The notes: generated by a model not told the origin, from the letters alone. Counted from the stretch's first letter, positions 1 to 9,910 are shown. The stretch: DNA of 39,363 bases from Acanthamoeba sp. SK_2022b (GCA_027943245.1 JANDJZ010000547.1:1-39363); one strand, 5' to 3'. Program-made: numbers and translations.

Positions 1-28
1 CTATTGTTTCACTCATCTCAGAACACAC

Positions 29-29
<1 letters not shown>

Positions 30-103
<74 letters not shown>
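30..103. repeat. (AC)n microsatellite in ankyrin gene intron
   Basis: A 74-bp pure AC dinucleotide array. It begins a few bases inside the intron that follows the exon ending at 108, so the pre-mRNA reads it as (UG)n. Confidence 0.95.
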
Positions 104-105
<2 letters not shown>

Positions 106-107
106 AC

Positions 108-553
108 CCTTGCGTCGGTTTCATCGAGTGAGGCGCCCTGCGAGATGAGGTACTCGAGACACTCGACCTTGCCCTCGCGCGCGGAGTTGAGAAGCACGGA
201 GCCGCCCGCGCGGTCGCGCTCGTCGATGGCGGAGTAGCCGTGGGACAGGAGGTAGCGCATGGTGGCCAGCTTGCCCGCCAGGCTGGCGGCCAGCAGCGGC
301 GTGTAGCCGTTGGCGTTGGCCACGCGCGGGTCGGCCCTGTGGGCGATGAGGAGCTCCACGAGGTCGAGCTCGCCCTCGGAGCAGGCGAACAGGAGCGGCG
401 TGGTCCCGCTCCGGTCGCGGTCGTTGGGGTCGGCGCCGTGCTCGAGCAGGAATCGCGCGCATTCCAGCGACGCCGTGTTGCATGCCAACATAAGCGCCGA
501 GTTGCCTCGCGCGTCTGACATTCCACCCACCGATTCGGTTAGCGACGTGGCAG

Positions 554-615
<62 letters not shown>

Positions 616-3600
616 TGTTGCCCTACCGATTTCGTTGAGGGTGGCGTGACCGTTGAAGAGCAGGAATTTGCAGATCTCCTCGCGGCCGCAGAGGGCGGCG
701 ATGAGGAACGGCGTGCGGCCGTCGATCCGCTTCACGTCGGCCTTGGCCCCGGCCTCGATCAGGATGCGCAGGTTCTCGATCGGCCCGTTGCTCGCCGCGA
801 AGCAGATCGCCGTCTGCAGGTGCCGGTTGGCCGCGTTGACCTCGAGCCCCTTCCCGATCAGCCACCTCACCATCTACGCCATCAGTCGACACAAATCAGT
901 CAACGCTGTGTGCGACAGTATGCGTGGAATGTTGCCCTTAAGGGAGTCGCGGAGAGAGCGTGCCTCGGGGTTTTTGCCGCTGGCGGCGTACATGAGCGCG
1001 TTGGTCCCGTGGTCGTCGACCTCGTGCAGCGAGGCGCCGTGCGCGAGGAGCAGCTCCGCACACTCGACCGACGACGTGCGGGCCGTGGTGAGGAACGCCG
1101 AGTCGCCCTCGTTGTTGCGCTCGGTGGCCTCGGAGATCCCTGATCAGCGCACCAATCGAATTTCAATAAAGACCGCGCGCGTGCGTGTCCGTGCGCGTGT
1201 GCGTGCGTGTGCGGTACCTGTGGTGAGCAGGTACTTGACGAGGGGCGCGTAGCCGTTGATGAGCGAGGCCAGCAGGACCGTGCTGCCCTCGGCGTCGCGT
1301 GCCGAGGTGTCGGCCCCGCGCGACACCAGCAGCTTCATGCACTCCAGGGCCCCGTTCTTGGCGGCGAACGTGAGGGCCGTGTCCCTCAGCTTGTCTCGAC
1401 GTTCGATGTCGACGCCCTGCCAGGCACAACATGCGCGTGTTTTAAGCGGTGACGCGTGCTGCTACGTGTTGTCGACACTAATTATTAGTGGGTGGGCGTT
1501 GTTTACGTAGTCCATGAGGAGAGAGGCGACGGGGGCGCAGTCGTGGTCGATCGCGTGATACAGCGCAGAGACCTCGTCCCCATCCCTAGTGAAGTGAAAG
1601 CAGAAGATAGCAAAGAAAAATAAAAATAAATAAAACAATGCATAAACGGTGTGCACTACACAAAAGAGGATACGGTACATTTCGGTGGGCTGGGCGCCGG
1701 CTTCGAGAAGGAATCGCACGATCTCCACCTCGCGCTGCTCACACGCGTGGATGAGCGCCGTCCGTCCGAACTTGTCGCGGATCTTCAGCTGGCCGATCTT
1801 CCACCACACTGACGGCTCCCTGCAAGTGTTTGTGTGTAAGCGGGCATGCCCTAGGCTGCGGTGACGGTTGATGACCCTCCAGTGCGAACGTCCACGCACT
1901 TTTGGCTGTTGAGTTTCTCTTCCTGGGCGAGCAACAGTCGCACAGTGTCGACAGAGCTCGAGTAGCGGCAGGCGTAGTGGAACGGAATGCGGCCTTCAGA
2001 GTCCTTTGTCAACAGCAAGTCCACCAACGACTCTGCAGAAATCGATCACAGCATGAGCTTTGTAATTTATAGAAAATATATATATAAAGATTGATATTAA
2101 TTCAAAAATTATAATAAGTGAAGAAATATTTATTATTAGCTGTGCGTGTCGTACCGATTGAGGTGTTGGAGAAGAAGTACTCGAGCACGCCAGTGTGTCC
2201 ACACGCGGCGGCGTAGTGAACAGGCGAGGCGAGGGGGTAGGGGATAGAACAGAATGGGACGTGCTCCCGCACGCGTTCCCACGAGGTCGCCGCCTCGGCC
2301 ACGCTCACCCAATCGCTCATCGGATGCCTGGAGGAGCGCGCATGAGACCACGAGAGCGCAATTCACAAGGAAGAGATAAAGGCAAGAGACAAAGGAGTAC
2401 GTGAATGGCCGGTAGCCGTAATTGACCGTAGCGACTTCAGCGCGCACGAGGCTGAAGCCCGGGAAGAGCAGGTCGTCCTCGCTGTCGATGGGCAGCTGCA
2501 CTGTCGACTCTAGGCCCAAGTCCTTGCCGTTGATTCGCGCGCCCATTTGCACGCATGCAAACCGTCTTTCCTTCTTGCCCTCCTGGTCATCCTGCGCCTG
2601 TTTTGGTTTATAGTTACATAATTATTTTAGTTTCGATTTTTAAAAAATTACTTGATATAATGCAAGCCAGCAAAGCGGTTCGACGGTACCGTGATGATTT
2701 CGATGATGGTGGCATAGGTGGTGACCACGTCGTTCTGTACGCGAGAGTGAGGTGAGCCATGGACTACGCTCAAGGTTATGCAAAAAAGTAATAAATACAT
2801 AAAATATATATCGCGAAATACCAATTGCCAGAGCGGCGTGTGATGGAAGATGGTCGAGCCGCCAGCGTGCCAGATTCTCTTGCGGAAGCCATCCCACGCC
2901 CAGCTGTGCCTGTTTGGTTTAACGACAGATTTGAACGGAGTTACGCCCAACTTCGAAGAATGGTCGACTTGGACCGACTCGCTGTGTGATTGTGGTGGAG
3001 GAGGGGAGTGCCTGTCATCGCCAACGCCTTCGGTTTCCGACATGCGACAGCGCTTGGTGGCCCACCCGATTTGGACGATGCCGCCCGAGTCGACCCGGGC
3101 CTCGTAGTAGAAGGTCTTGCCCACGTCGCCCAGCCGAACGCCCACAGTCGACCGCACGCTGCCCCACCCCATGTTGGTGGTCACCTACATCACGGCGCAT
3201 GTGAGGCATGAACGGACGAGCTAAGCTTGCAGCTGCCATCAAATCGAGAAAAATCACCTACCTGCGTGCGGTCAGCCGATAGCGTGACGTTGGCCGATGG
3301 CACCTTGTCCTTCGGGTTTAGTTCGGCGACGACCAAATCGTCGGCAGCGTCGGCCATAGTCGTGTCGTCTTCGTTCTTTGGCGCCTGGTGGTGCGGGAGA
3401 ATTGAGCATGCGCGCGGCCCCTGCAAAAACAAAAGAAAAAGCGGGGCCTAGGGGCTGGTACGAGGCCGCGCAGGAAGACATCGGGAGCGGCGCGGTGTAA
3501 GGCCTCGATGCAGGCCTGGTGCTGGCCCAACACGGCGTAGTGGAGCGCGGTCAGCCCATACCTGTCCTTAGCTGTGCCATTTTTCCAAACCATTATTTCG

Positions 3601-3942
3601 TGAGTTCTTTTTTAGGCAACGAATAGTTAGAAAATAATTCGTAAATATAAATTACCTATGCTGGGCGTTAAGTTCAAATCAAGCAGACAAATAAATTGGA
3701 TTGATTAACTTAACTTAATTGGGTGACGGCGCATCTTGCAGGAAAGGCAGCATACCGGCAAGGTCACGGGCTTCACCAACAATTGCCTCGGCATCGCCCT
3801 TTATGCATGCCACGTGTGCTGTCGTACGCCCAAACAGGTCAGCCCTCTCCATCTCGTCCGGAGGGAAAAAAGCTTTTTTCATTCCAGAGACAGTCCGCAC
3901 GTTATTTAAAACCACATTGCGTTCCACGAACTGTTTACCCAT
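108..3942 (-). CDS. Ankyrin-SPRY-ankyrin repeat protein, 3' end outside window
   Basis: Fifteen exons were placed on the minus strand: 3942-3756, 3571-3462, 3420-3262, 3184-3012, 2909-2822, 2734-2690, 2597-2401, 2327-2155, 2032-1900, 1819-1679, 1585-1507, 1416-1218, 1139-964, 873-627 and 514-108. They join in one frame of 838 codons and continue past the left edge. Exons 1-2 encode two ankyrin repeats (for example YGLTALHYAV). Exons 3-7 encode a SPRY/B30.2 domain: NVTLSADRTQV, then FYYEARV, IQIGWATK, HSWAWDG and the closing FPGFSL...VNYGYRPF. Exons 8-15 encode roughly ten more ankyrin repeats (for example GRTALIHACEQ, GNSALMLAC, GYTPLLAASLAG). Ankyrin and SPRY are protein-binding folds, so a scaffold or substrate-adaptor role is plausible; no catalytic domain is visible. 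Two introns (2910-3011 and 874-963) appear to be GC-AG. The start at 3942 lies at the edge of the transposon island, so the true 5' end could have been lost. Confidence 0.85.
557..614. repeat. (TG)n microsatellite in ankyrin gene intron
   Basis: A 58-bp TG array inside the intron between the exons ending at 627 and starting at 514. The transcript reads it as (CA)n, the opposite orientation to the array at 30-103 in the same gene. Confidence 0.95.
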
Positions 3943-3956
3943 ATCCTGCGAACTTT

Positions 3957-4240
3957 ACGTTCACATTGAACCACGTGTAAGTAATGTGGGCACATCTTGC
4001 TTGTTGAGCAAGACCCAACAGAAGCACAAGAATGATTGTTTGTGGCAAGTCTGCTTGGACAAAATGCAAGTTTCACATTGCTTAATTGCTTAAGTACACT
4101 CCCCTGCAAGGGGTGATAGGCAGGAGTAGTGTTGACAACATGGTCAAAAGCTTCCACTGTTCCTCCTAAGAACACCACCATCCCAATTAGGTACTTCTGC
4201 AGACTTTTGGCTGCTTGCCATCAGACCACAAGGCTGGTAC
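3957..4240 (-). pseudogene. Unidentified coding remnant, part split off by the copia insertion
   Basis: The minus strand is open for about 90 codons here (4181 down to 3957, with motifs such as YLIGMVVFLGG and AFDHVVNTTPAYHPL). The base composition is unlike the adjacent ankyrin gene: AT-richer and CpG-poor. If the copia element at 4241-8738 and one target-site copy are removed, the open frame ending at 8739 continues into this segment (AQAEVPALWSDGKQP), with one probable 1-base frame change near 4190-4220. I do not recognise the family. It is probably an older transposon ORF, but a dead gene is also possible. Confidence 0.45.
4236..4240. repeat. Left target-site duplication of the copia element
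   Basis: GGTAC immediately precedes the 5' LTR. GATAC (8739-8743) follows the 3' LTR. Four of five bases match, and five base pairs is the usual length for Ty1/copia insertions. The single A/G difference fits the age implied by LTR divergence. Confidence 0.7.
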
Positions 4241-4441
4241 TGTTGCATGAGAAGAAACTCCTTCTCATGGGTTGAGCTGTCCTTGGTGTCCAATGGAACT
4301 TTCCCATCAGAGTCTGACAACAAAGAACATGTGCTTCCTCACCCTTGTCTATTTAATAGAGCTCAGAGCGTCCCAACACTCTGTCTCCTTCTTCTCTCTC
4401 TCTCTCCTACGCCTGCTCCCACACCACCACTCTGCTCAACA
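4241..4441 (+). repeat. 5' LTR of copia element
   Basis: A 201-bp LTR beginning TGTTG and ending CAACA (short inverted termini). By hand alignment it differs from the 3' LTR at about 17 positions, all in its first 120 bp; the last 80 bp, including the CT-rich tract, are identical. The TATA-like region reads TCTATTTAATAG here against TCTATAAAACAG in the 3' copy. Confidence 0.95.
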
Positions 4442-4454
4442 GGTTATGGGCCCA
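4442..4454 (+). promoter_or_regulatory. Primer-binding site matching internal initiator tRNA-Met
   Basis: GGTTATGGGCCCA directly abuts the LTR. It is the reverse complement of UGGGCCCAUAACC, the anticodon stem-loop of eukaryotic initiator tRNA-Met (the CAU anticodon is included), not of the tRNA 3' end. Drosophila copia is known to prime from a cleaved half of this tRNA, and the arrangement here is the same. Confidence 0.85.
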
Positions 4455-4465
4455 CAGCCCCAACA

Positions 4466-5396
4466 ATGACCACACACAAGTCCACCACACACTATACACA
4501 GTGGCAGGAGCACATCGCCACATCACTTCAATCCCAAGGTTTGTGGAACTTTGCATTTGACAACGTCAAGGAGCCAGTCACACTACAGGACAAGACTGCC
4601 ATTCACCTGTTTAACAGGATCGAGGAGTACCACCAAAAACAACAACAGACCACCAGCTACATCAGTCTCTCACTCAGCCCCCACTTCAGATCATTGATCA
4701 AGGGGAAGGAAGACAACCCCTGGTCCATCATGCAACACCTCAACAAGGAGCTGCAGCCCAAGACCAACACCACACACATGGATCTCCTCCACAACTTCAT
4801 CAGCATTCACCACAAGCCAAGGAGATTGAAGTCTTCCTCACACACATCAAGGCCGCCAGCGGAGCTGGAGGAGAGTGGCATGATTGCCAGCCCAGCCTAC
4901 CAGCTCCTGGCCATCCGATGGCCTGCCGCCCAAGTACAATGCCATCCACACCATCATCAAGTCAGAGGACAGGATTGACGTGGAGCACACCAAACAGCTG
5001 ATCCATCAGCAAGACAGAGTCTTTGCAGCACACAGTCAAGTTATGGCTGTCAACACAGCAAGCTTCTCACACAGCAAGCCACGCAACAAAGACCAGGACA
5101 GAGACCATCAGCCCAGATCAGACCAGCCACAAGAGGACAGTAATGGTAAGGCGTCAAGCAGGCGAGGCCACAAGGACAAACACAGCCAGCACAAGAGCAC
5201 AAAGCCCCAGGACAAGCCCATGTGCTACTACTGCCACAAGCCAGGACACATACAGTCATACTGCCCAAAGCTTCACACAGCCAGGCGGACCAGGTCACAC
5301 ACCAACACTGCCACAGACAACGCCAACAGTAGCAGCAAGGACAAAACCATCCTCTCCATCACCAATCAAGTCAATGATGTCAAGGCCACAGTGTAG
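4466..5396 (+). pseudogene. copia gag remnant with zinc knuckle
   Basis: The probable start is the ATG at 4466, 12 bases after the primer site. The N-terminal part has the Gag-like YTQWQEHIATSLQSQGLW. The frame changes once between about 4800 and 4900. The second part ends in a basic, Gln/Ser-rich region with a CX2CX4HX4C zinc knuckle (CYYCHKPGHIQSYC, about 5221-5262) and a stop at 5394-5396. Gag forms the particle and packages RNA in copia elements. The protease D-S/T-G motif expected next is not found. Confidence 0.85.
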
Positions 5397-5404
5397 AGCA
5401 GTGC

Positions 5405-6400
5405 AACAGATCGCCATTCACTGCGTCCTCTACATGCCAGAACTGGCCAAAAACCTCCTCTCCACTGCCCTCATCACTCACAACAGCCATCAAGTACAAA
5501 TCAACAGCCACAGATCATCTCAGCCTGTGGCAAAACCATGCTGCAGGCACGCCTCAGTGGCAACATGCTGCGCCTGCCAATCAAGCCAATCTTACCACCA
5601 TCTGTGCCCATGCACACGCAAGCACTTACGGCCAAGGAACCCACAGTGGACATCAACAAGCTACATCAACGCCTTGGTCACACCCATGAGAAGTGTCTCC
5701 ACGCCATGCTCAAGGAGCAAGGGATCAAGTGGCCTGCAGCTGGACTAGCCAAGTGTGCCATGTGCTTGCAAGGGAAGGCCATGCGCAAGCCCATCCATAA
5801 AACACCAATGCCATGAGCCACCACGCCCATGGAACACCTACACAGCAACATGTGTGGGCCAGTCTCAGTCACCACAAGAGACAGCAAGCACCACTTCATA
5901 TCCCTCATTGACAACCAGCCACTATGCCACGGTCTACCTGCTGCATGCCAAGAGCAAAGTCAAGGACACACTAGAGCACTTCCTACAGTTAGTGCCATCA
6001 GGGCGCATGTGCCACTTCCTGCACACCAACCAGGGAGGAGAGTGCAAGAACAACACTGTGGCCCAACTACTATTTGAACATGGCATCACCCATGAGACCA
6101 CATCCTCACACACACCAGAACACAATGGGGTCGCCAAGCACTTCAACCACACAATCATCAACATGGTGCACTGCATGCTACTCGACAGCAACCAGCCCAA
6201 GAACATGTGGGGCAAAGCCATCTTCCTGGCCATCACCATCAACAATCAACTGCCCACAAGCGCCAACAACAACACTGCACTGATCACCAAATGGGACAGC
6301 TCCCTCCCACCACTTTGGAGCCACAGTACAGGTACTTATACCATCCAATCAACAAACAAAGCTCAGCCCCCGAACCAGAGATGGAATCTACCTCAGACCA
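5405..6400 (+). pseudogene. copia pre-integrase and integrase remnant
   Basis: The segment opens with the conserved copia linker VLYMPELAKNLLS (about 5428-5466) and then the HHCC zinc-binding unit: LHQRLGHTHEKCLH with a downstream CAMC, about 5660-5770. The catalytic core follows in a shifted frame. It keeps the EHNGVAKHFN glutamate block, but the second catalytic Asp is replaced in HTNQGGEC (Asn where family members have Asp). A TGA lies at 5815-5817 and at least one frameshift near 5920. It is not functional as written. Confidence 0.85.
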
Positions 6401-8521
6401 GTGCGGGAGAACGCCACACACCACCACATCCTTGTGCAAGGCCAGATCATTGAAATGAGGGACATCATGTTCAACAGAGCCATCAACAGCCCGCATGTGC
6501 CAATCGAAGCACCACTCCAACCAACCAAGAAGAAACAGGACAACAACAACGTCCCCATGACTGTGGAGGACCCAATTCATCTCCTCCCAAACATGATGAA
6601 GCACATCACACAGACTGACGACATGATCATGCCACCCATGCACACCATGCCCAAAAGTACAACAGCCACTCCAACATTGCCAACACGCACCACCAACAAC
6701 CACAACAACTGCACCACACACAGCAAACTCAATCACTCACCACTGCCCAGCACAGCAACGATGCCAGAACAGCCCAGCATCCTGCCCATTGCCAACCCTG
6801 ATGACAACAACAATGAACCTGCGCCACAACCACCTGCCAAGCGCCCAAGGCCATGGCCCTCACCAAAGAAGCCACCAGTCCAGACCCACCATCCCCATAA
6901 AACAATCTACAACCACAACTTCCATGCACTCATCACCATGGAACTCAAGTCAGCGCCAATCAACACCCTAAACTCCTACCACAAAGCCAGCCCAGAAGCC
7001 AGCCCATGGCTAGAGGCCATGACTGAGGAGATCAACGCGCTCACCAGGAACAGGACATTTCAGCTTGTCCCACTTCCTCCAGGAAGGACAGCAATCAGCG
7101 CACACTGGCTTTAATGTAAAGCGCAAGGCCAACGGCACATCAATCACCTTAAGGCACATTGGGTTGCCAAGGGTTATTCCCAGCTGTTCAGCATAGACTT
7201 CAACAAGACATTCTCCCCCATCCTCCACCAAGAATCTCCATCTTCTCCTTGCCATTGCCGCCAACCTTGGCCTCAAGATCCACCAGATGGATGTGGACAA
7301 TGCATTTCTGAATGCAGAACTCACCAAGGAAATATACATCAAACAGCCTGAAGGCTTTGAGGACAGCGACCACCCAGAGTATGTCTGCCATCTCCAGAAG
7401 AGCCTATGCAGCCTAAAAAACAAGCGCCACTGGAGTGGAACCAGACAATCAACACCTACCGGAAAAGGCACAACTTCAAGCCAACCCAGATCAACCCATG
7501 TATCTACATGCGCACCCAGAACAACAAGACCACCTTCATCACTGTCTATGTCAACGATTGCACAATCATTGCACCTGATGAGCAGATCAACAACATCAAG
7601 GGCTTGCTCCACCAGGGCTTCCACATGAAAGATCTGGGGAAAGCCACCTCAATTCTCAGACTCAAGATCCTACATGATCAAGGCAACAGGGCTATCTATG
7701 TTCAACAGGCAGGAAAGATCCATGAGATTGTTCACAACTTTGGTCTGGCCAGTGCAAAACCAATCTACACGCCAATGGACACCAGCCAGCAACTCCCCAC
7801 AATCAACAGAACAAGCAACACTGACACCAAACTCCCATACCAGTCTGTGGTTGGCCACCTCAGCTACATTGCCTTAGCAATGCAACCCAACATCACCTTT
7901 GCCATGAACACCCTCAGCCATCATGTCAACATGTACAGCTGAACCCACTGGGAGGCTGCCAAGCATGTGATTCACTATCTGAAAACAACACTGGAGCTCG
8001 TGATCTGCTATGAAGGCAACAACACACACACTGCCACCAACTTCCCATAAGGCTTTGCTGATGCAGACTGGGGCGGTGACAATCACACTCACAGATCAAC
8101 CACAGGATTTGTCTTCATTCTCACAGGCAGACCAATCCGCTGGGGCTCATGCATGCAGAAGTGTGTTGCAACATCCACAACAGAGGCTGAGCTCAACGCC
8201 CTGGCTGAGACCCTAAAAGAGGCCATCCACCTACATGACCTCTGCAACAAACTTCTGCCCAAACTCAACTGTCTGATCTCACTCCGCACTGACAATCAAG
8301 GAGTGCTCACCATCATAAACTCTAAACCCAGTGAGCACATCCAGCACTCAAAGCACTACACAATCAAACTGGCCTTCCTTCATGACCAAGTCCAACGCTA
8401 CAGGGTGCTCATCCAGTATGAGCCAACCACAATGATGCCAGCTAACCTCCTGACCAAGCCACTCACCCATGATCACACAGTGCAATGCTCTGTGACCTCC
8501 TTTGGCTTTCCTGTCCACTGA
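6401..8521 (+). pseudogene. copia reverse transcriptase and RNase H remnant
   Basis: The RT region begins around ASPWLEAMTEEINALTRN (about 6990-7050), runs through MDVDNAFLNAEL (about 7287) and reaches the active-site block as VYVNDCTII (about 7540), where copia elements have YVDD. At least three frameshifts (around 7112, 7280 and 7410) and stops at 7939-7941 and 8048-8050 break it. RNase H follows with GFADADWGG and the STTEAEL block (about 8050-8190). The last stop is near 8519, just before the 3' LTR. The G-rich TGGGGCA at 8531-8537 may be the weak polypurine tract. Confidence 0.88.
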
Positions 8522-8537
8522 GTTCACTCATGGGGCA

Positions 8538-8738
8538 TGTTGTGTGAGAAGAAACTCCTTCTCATGGGTTGAGCTGTCCTCAGCATCTGATGGAACTTTC
8601 CCATTGGAGTCTGACAACAAAGAACACGTGCTTCCTTGCCCTGGTCTATAAAACAGAGCTCAGAGCGTCCCAACACTCTGTCTCCTTCTTCTCTCTCTCT
8701 CTCCTACGCCTGCTCCCACACCACCACTCTGCTCAACA
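8538..8738 (+). repeat. 3' LTR of copia element
   Basis: A 201-bp LTR, TGTTG...CAACA, with a better TATA box (TATAAAA, about 8647-8653) than the 5' copy. Six CA/TG double differences against the 5' LTR are described under findings. Confidence 0.95.
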
Positions 8739-8743
8739 GATAC
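8739..8743. repeat. Right target-site duplication of the copia element
   Basis: GATAC follows the terminal CA of the 3' LTR and pairs with GGTAC at 4236-4240. Confidence 0.7.
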
Positions 8744-9364
8744 CTCAGCTTGAGCTTTTTCCAAATCTTTGGCATGCTTGCTGCCAAGGAATTGGTTCAG
8801 CTCTGGTATTGCAGCAATGATGTTGGCATGAGTTATGTCCAACTTGACATATGGTGTTTGACATCTGCTATACTTGTTATTATCATCACCTTCATCATCC
8901 TCATTGTTGTTGTCAGTTGGTCCCTCCTTGTCCTTCTCCTTGTTGTTGTGTTTGCTTCCTGCCTTGTGTGCCCAATTGTTCCTCCTCTGTCTTTCTGTTG
9001 TCAGCTCAGGCAGCAGTCCCTGTGTGTGCAGCTTCTGCTCCTTGTTGAAGTAGATTGCATGGATCTCACTTTGATTTTGTGATGCCTGCTTTTAATTGTT
9101 GTTGATGTTTCTGGTGACCTGGTGATCCTCTGCTCCTGGTCCTCCTCTCCCTTGGCCATTCATTCTCTCTCTGAGTGCTGCTGTTGCTGCTTGTGGAGTT
9201 GGTCTGGCCTTTGTTGGGGCTGCTGGGGCAGAAGGTTGATGCTTATGTGTTGGGCACCGCATGAGATCCTTTTCAATTTTGTACATCTGCTTTCCTTTTC
9301 TTGGGCACTTGTCGTTTTTTTTGGCATGCATCCACATTTACTTCTCCTGCCTGTGTCCAGGTAA
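8739..9364 (-). pseudogene. Unidentified coding remnant, upstream part
   Basis: On the minus strand this stretch is open from about 9364 to the copia target site with a single TAA near 9092. Recognisable pieces are CPRKGKQMYKIEKDL, an Ala/Pro-rich linker, HAIYFNKEQKLHTQGLLPEL, a highly charged Asn/Asp/Glu-rich linker and VKLDITHANIIAAIPELNQF. The low stop density over about 600 bp and amino-acid patterning argue for former coding function. No domain is recognised; the charged linker and position suggest a transposon structural or replication protein. It continues at 4240-3957 once the copia element is removed. Confidence 0.45.
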
Positions 9365-9591
9365 AAATATATACATTGTGCTCACACTCACACTTCCCTC
9401 TCTGTTTGTGTAGTGTCTGTAGGTTTGTGTCAATGGCTTTAACAAGTGCCTACTTCAGGCAGAGATTGGATCCCACCATTACTGTGCTTATTAATATCTG
9501 CCCAGACTCACTCCTGGACAAAATAAACTGTAGGAACCTTGATGATATTGTTTGTGTACATCAGTTGCATTTCACACCTCAAACAAGCACA

Positions 9592-9797
9592 CACACACTC
9601 ATTCACACACACATGAACCCACAAGCCACGCTACACATGCTTGCACTCCTGCATATACACTCAGCTTTGCAACCATATGTACGTTGCTTCCCATGTTGGC
9701 CAATGAGCTGCAACTCATCCTTGCCTAATAAGCAGGTCTGTATCTTTTCAAGGGCCACCACATTTGCATACCATTTTTGTAGGGCTGGTTTGTGCTA
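9592..9797 (-). pseudogene. Coding-like fragment in transposon island
   Basis: The minus strand reads without stops through ALQKWYANVVALEKIQTCLL and GKDELQLIGQHGKQRTYGCK before a stop near 9592. There is no start codon and no recognised family. Orientation is the same as the remnant at 8739-9364, so it may be an upstream part of the same decayed gene or element, separated by about 230 bp that could be an intron or decayed sequence. This is inference from frame openness only. Confidence 0.3.
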
Positions 9798-9801
9798 GCG
9801 C

Positions 9802-9811
9802 GTGTGTGTGT

Positions 9812-9909
<98 letters not shown>
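9802..9909. repeat. (GT)5-(CA)n array
   Basis: A short (GT)n run (9802-9811) is followed at once by a CA array to 9909. The two can pair as an inverted repeat at the left end. It is the longest pure CA tract outside a recognised gene in this window. Confidence 0.9.

Positions 9910-9910
<1 letters not shown>

Larger units (their letters stand above)
4241..8738 (+). mobile_element. Degenerate Ty1/copia LTR retrotransposon
   Basis: The element is 4498 bp with 201-bp LTRs at both ends, a tRNA primer site straight after the 5' LTR and a 5-bp target duplication. Internal coding order is gag zinc knuckle, pre-integrase segment, integrase, reverse transcriptase, RNase H, which is the copia (Pseudoviridae-type) order. 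The coding region is broken by several frameshifts and in-frame stops (for example near 5395, 5815, 7112, 7940 and 8048), and the protease active-site segment seems deleted. The element is strikingly poor in CpG and rich in CA/TG compared with flanking genes. It is inserted within an older minus-strand ORF. It is not autonomous as read. Confidence 0.95.

Noticed and set aside
9301..9798. 165-codon plus-strand frame in the transposon island
   Set aside because: Composition follows low-complexity CA/T-rich DNA; the opposite strand has the better protein-like pattern and matches neighbouring remnants.
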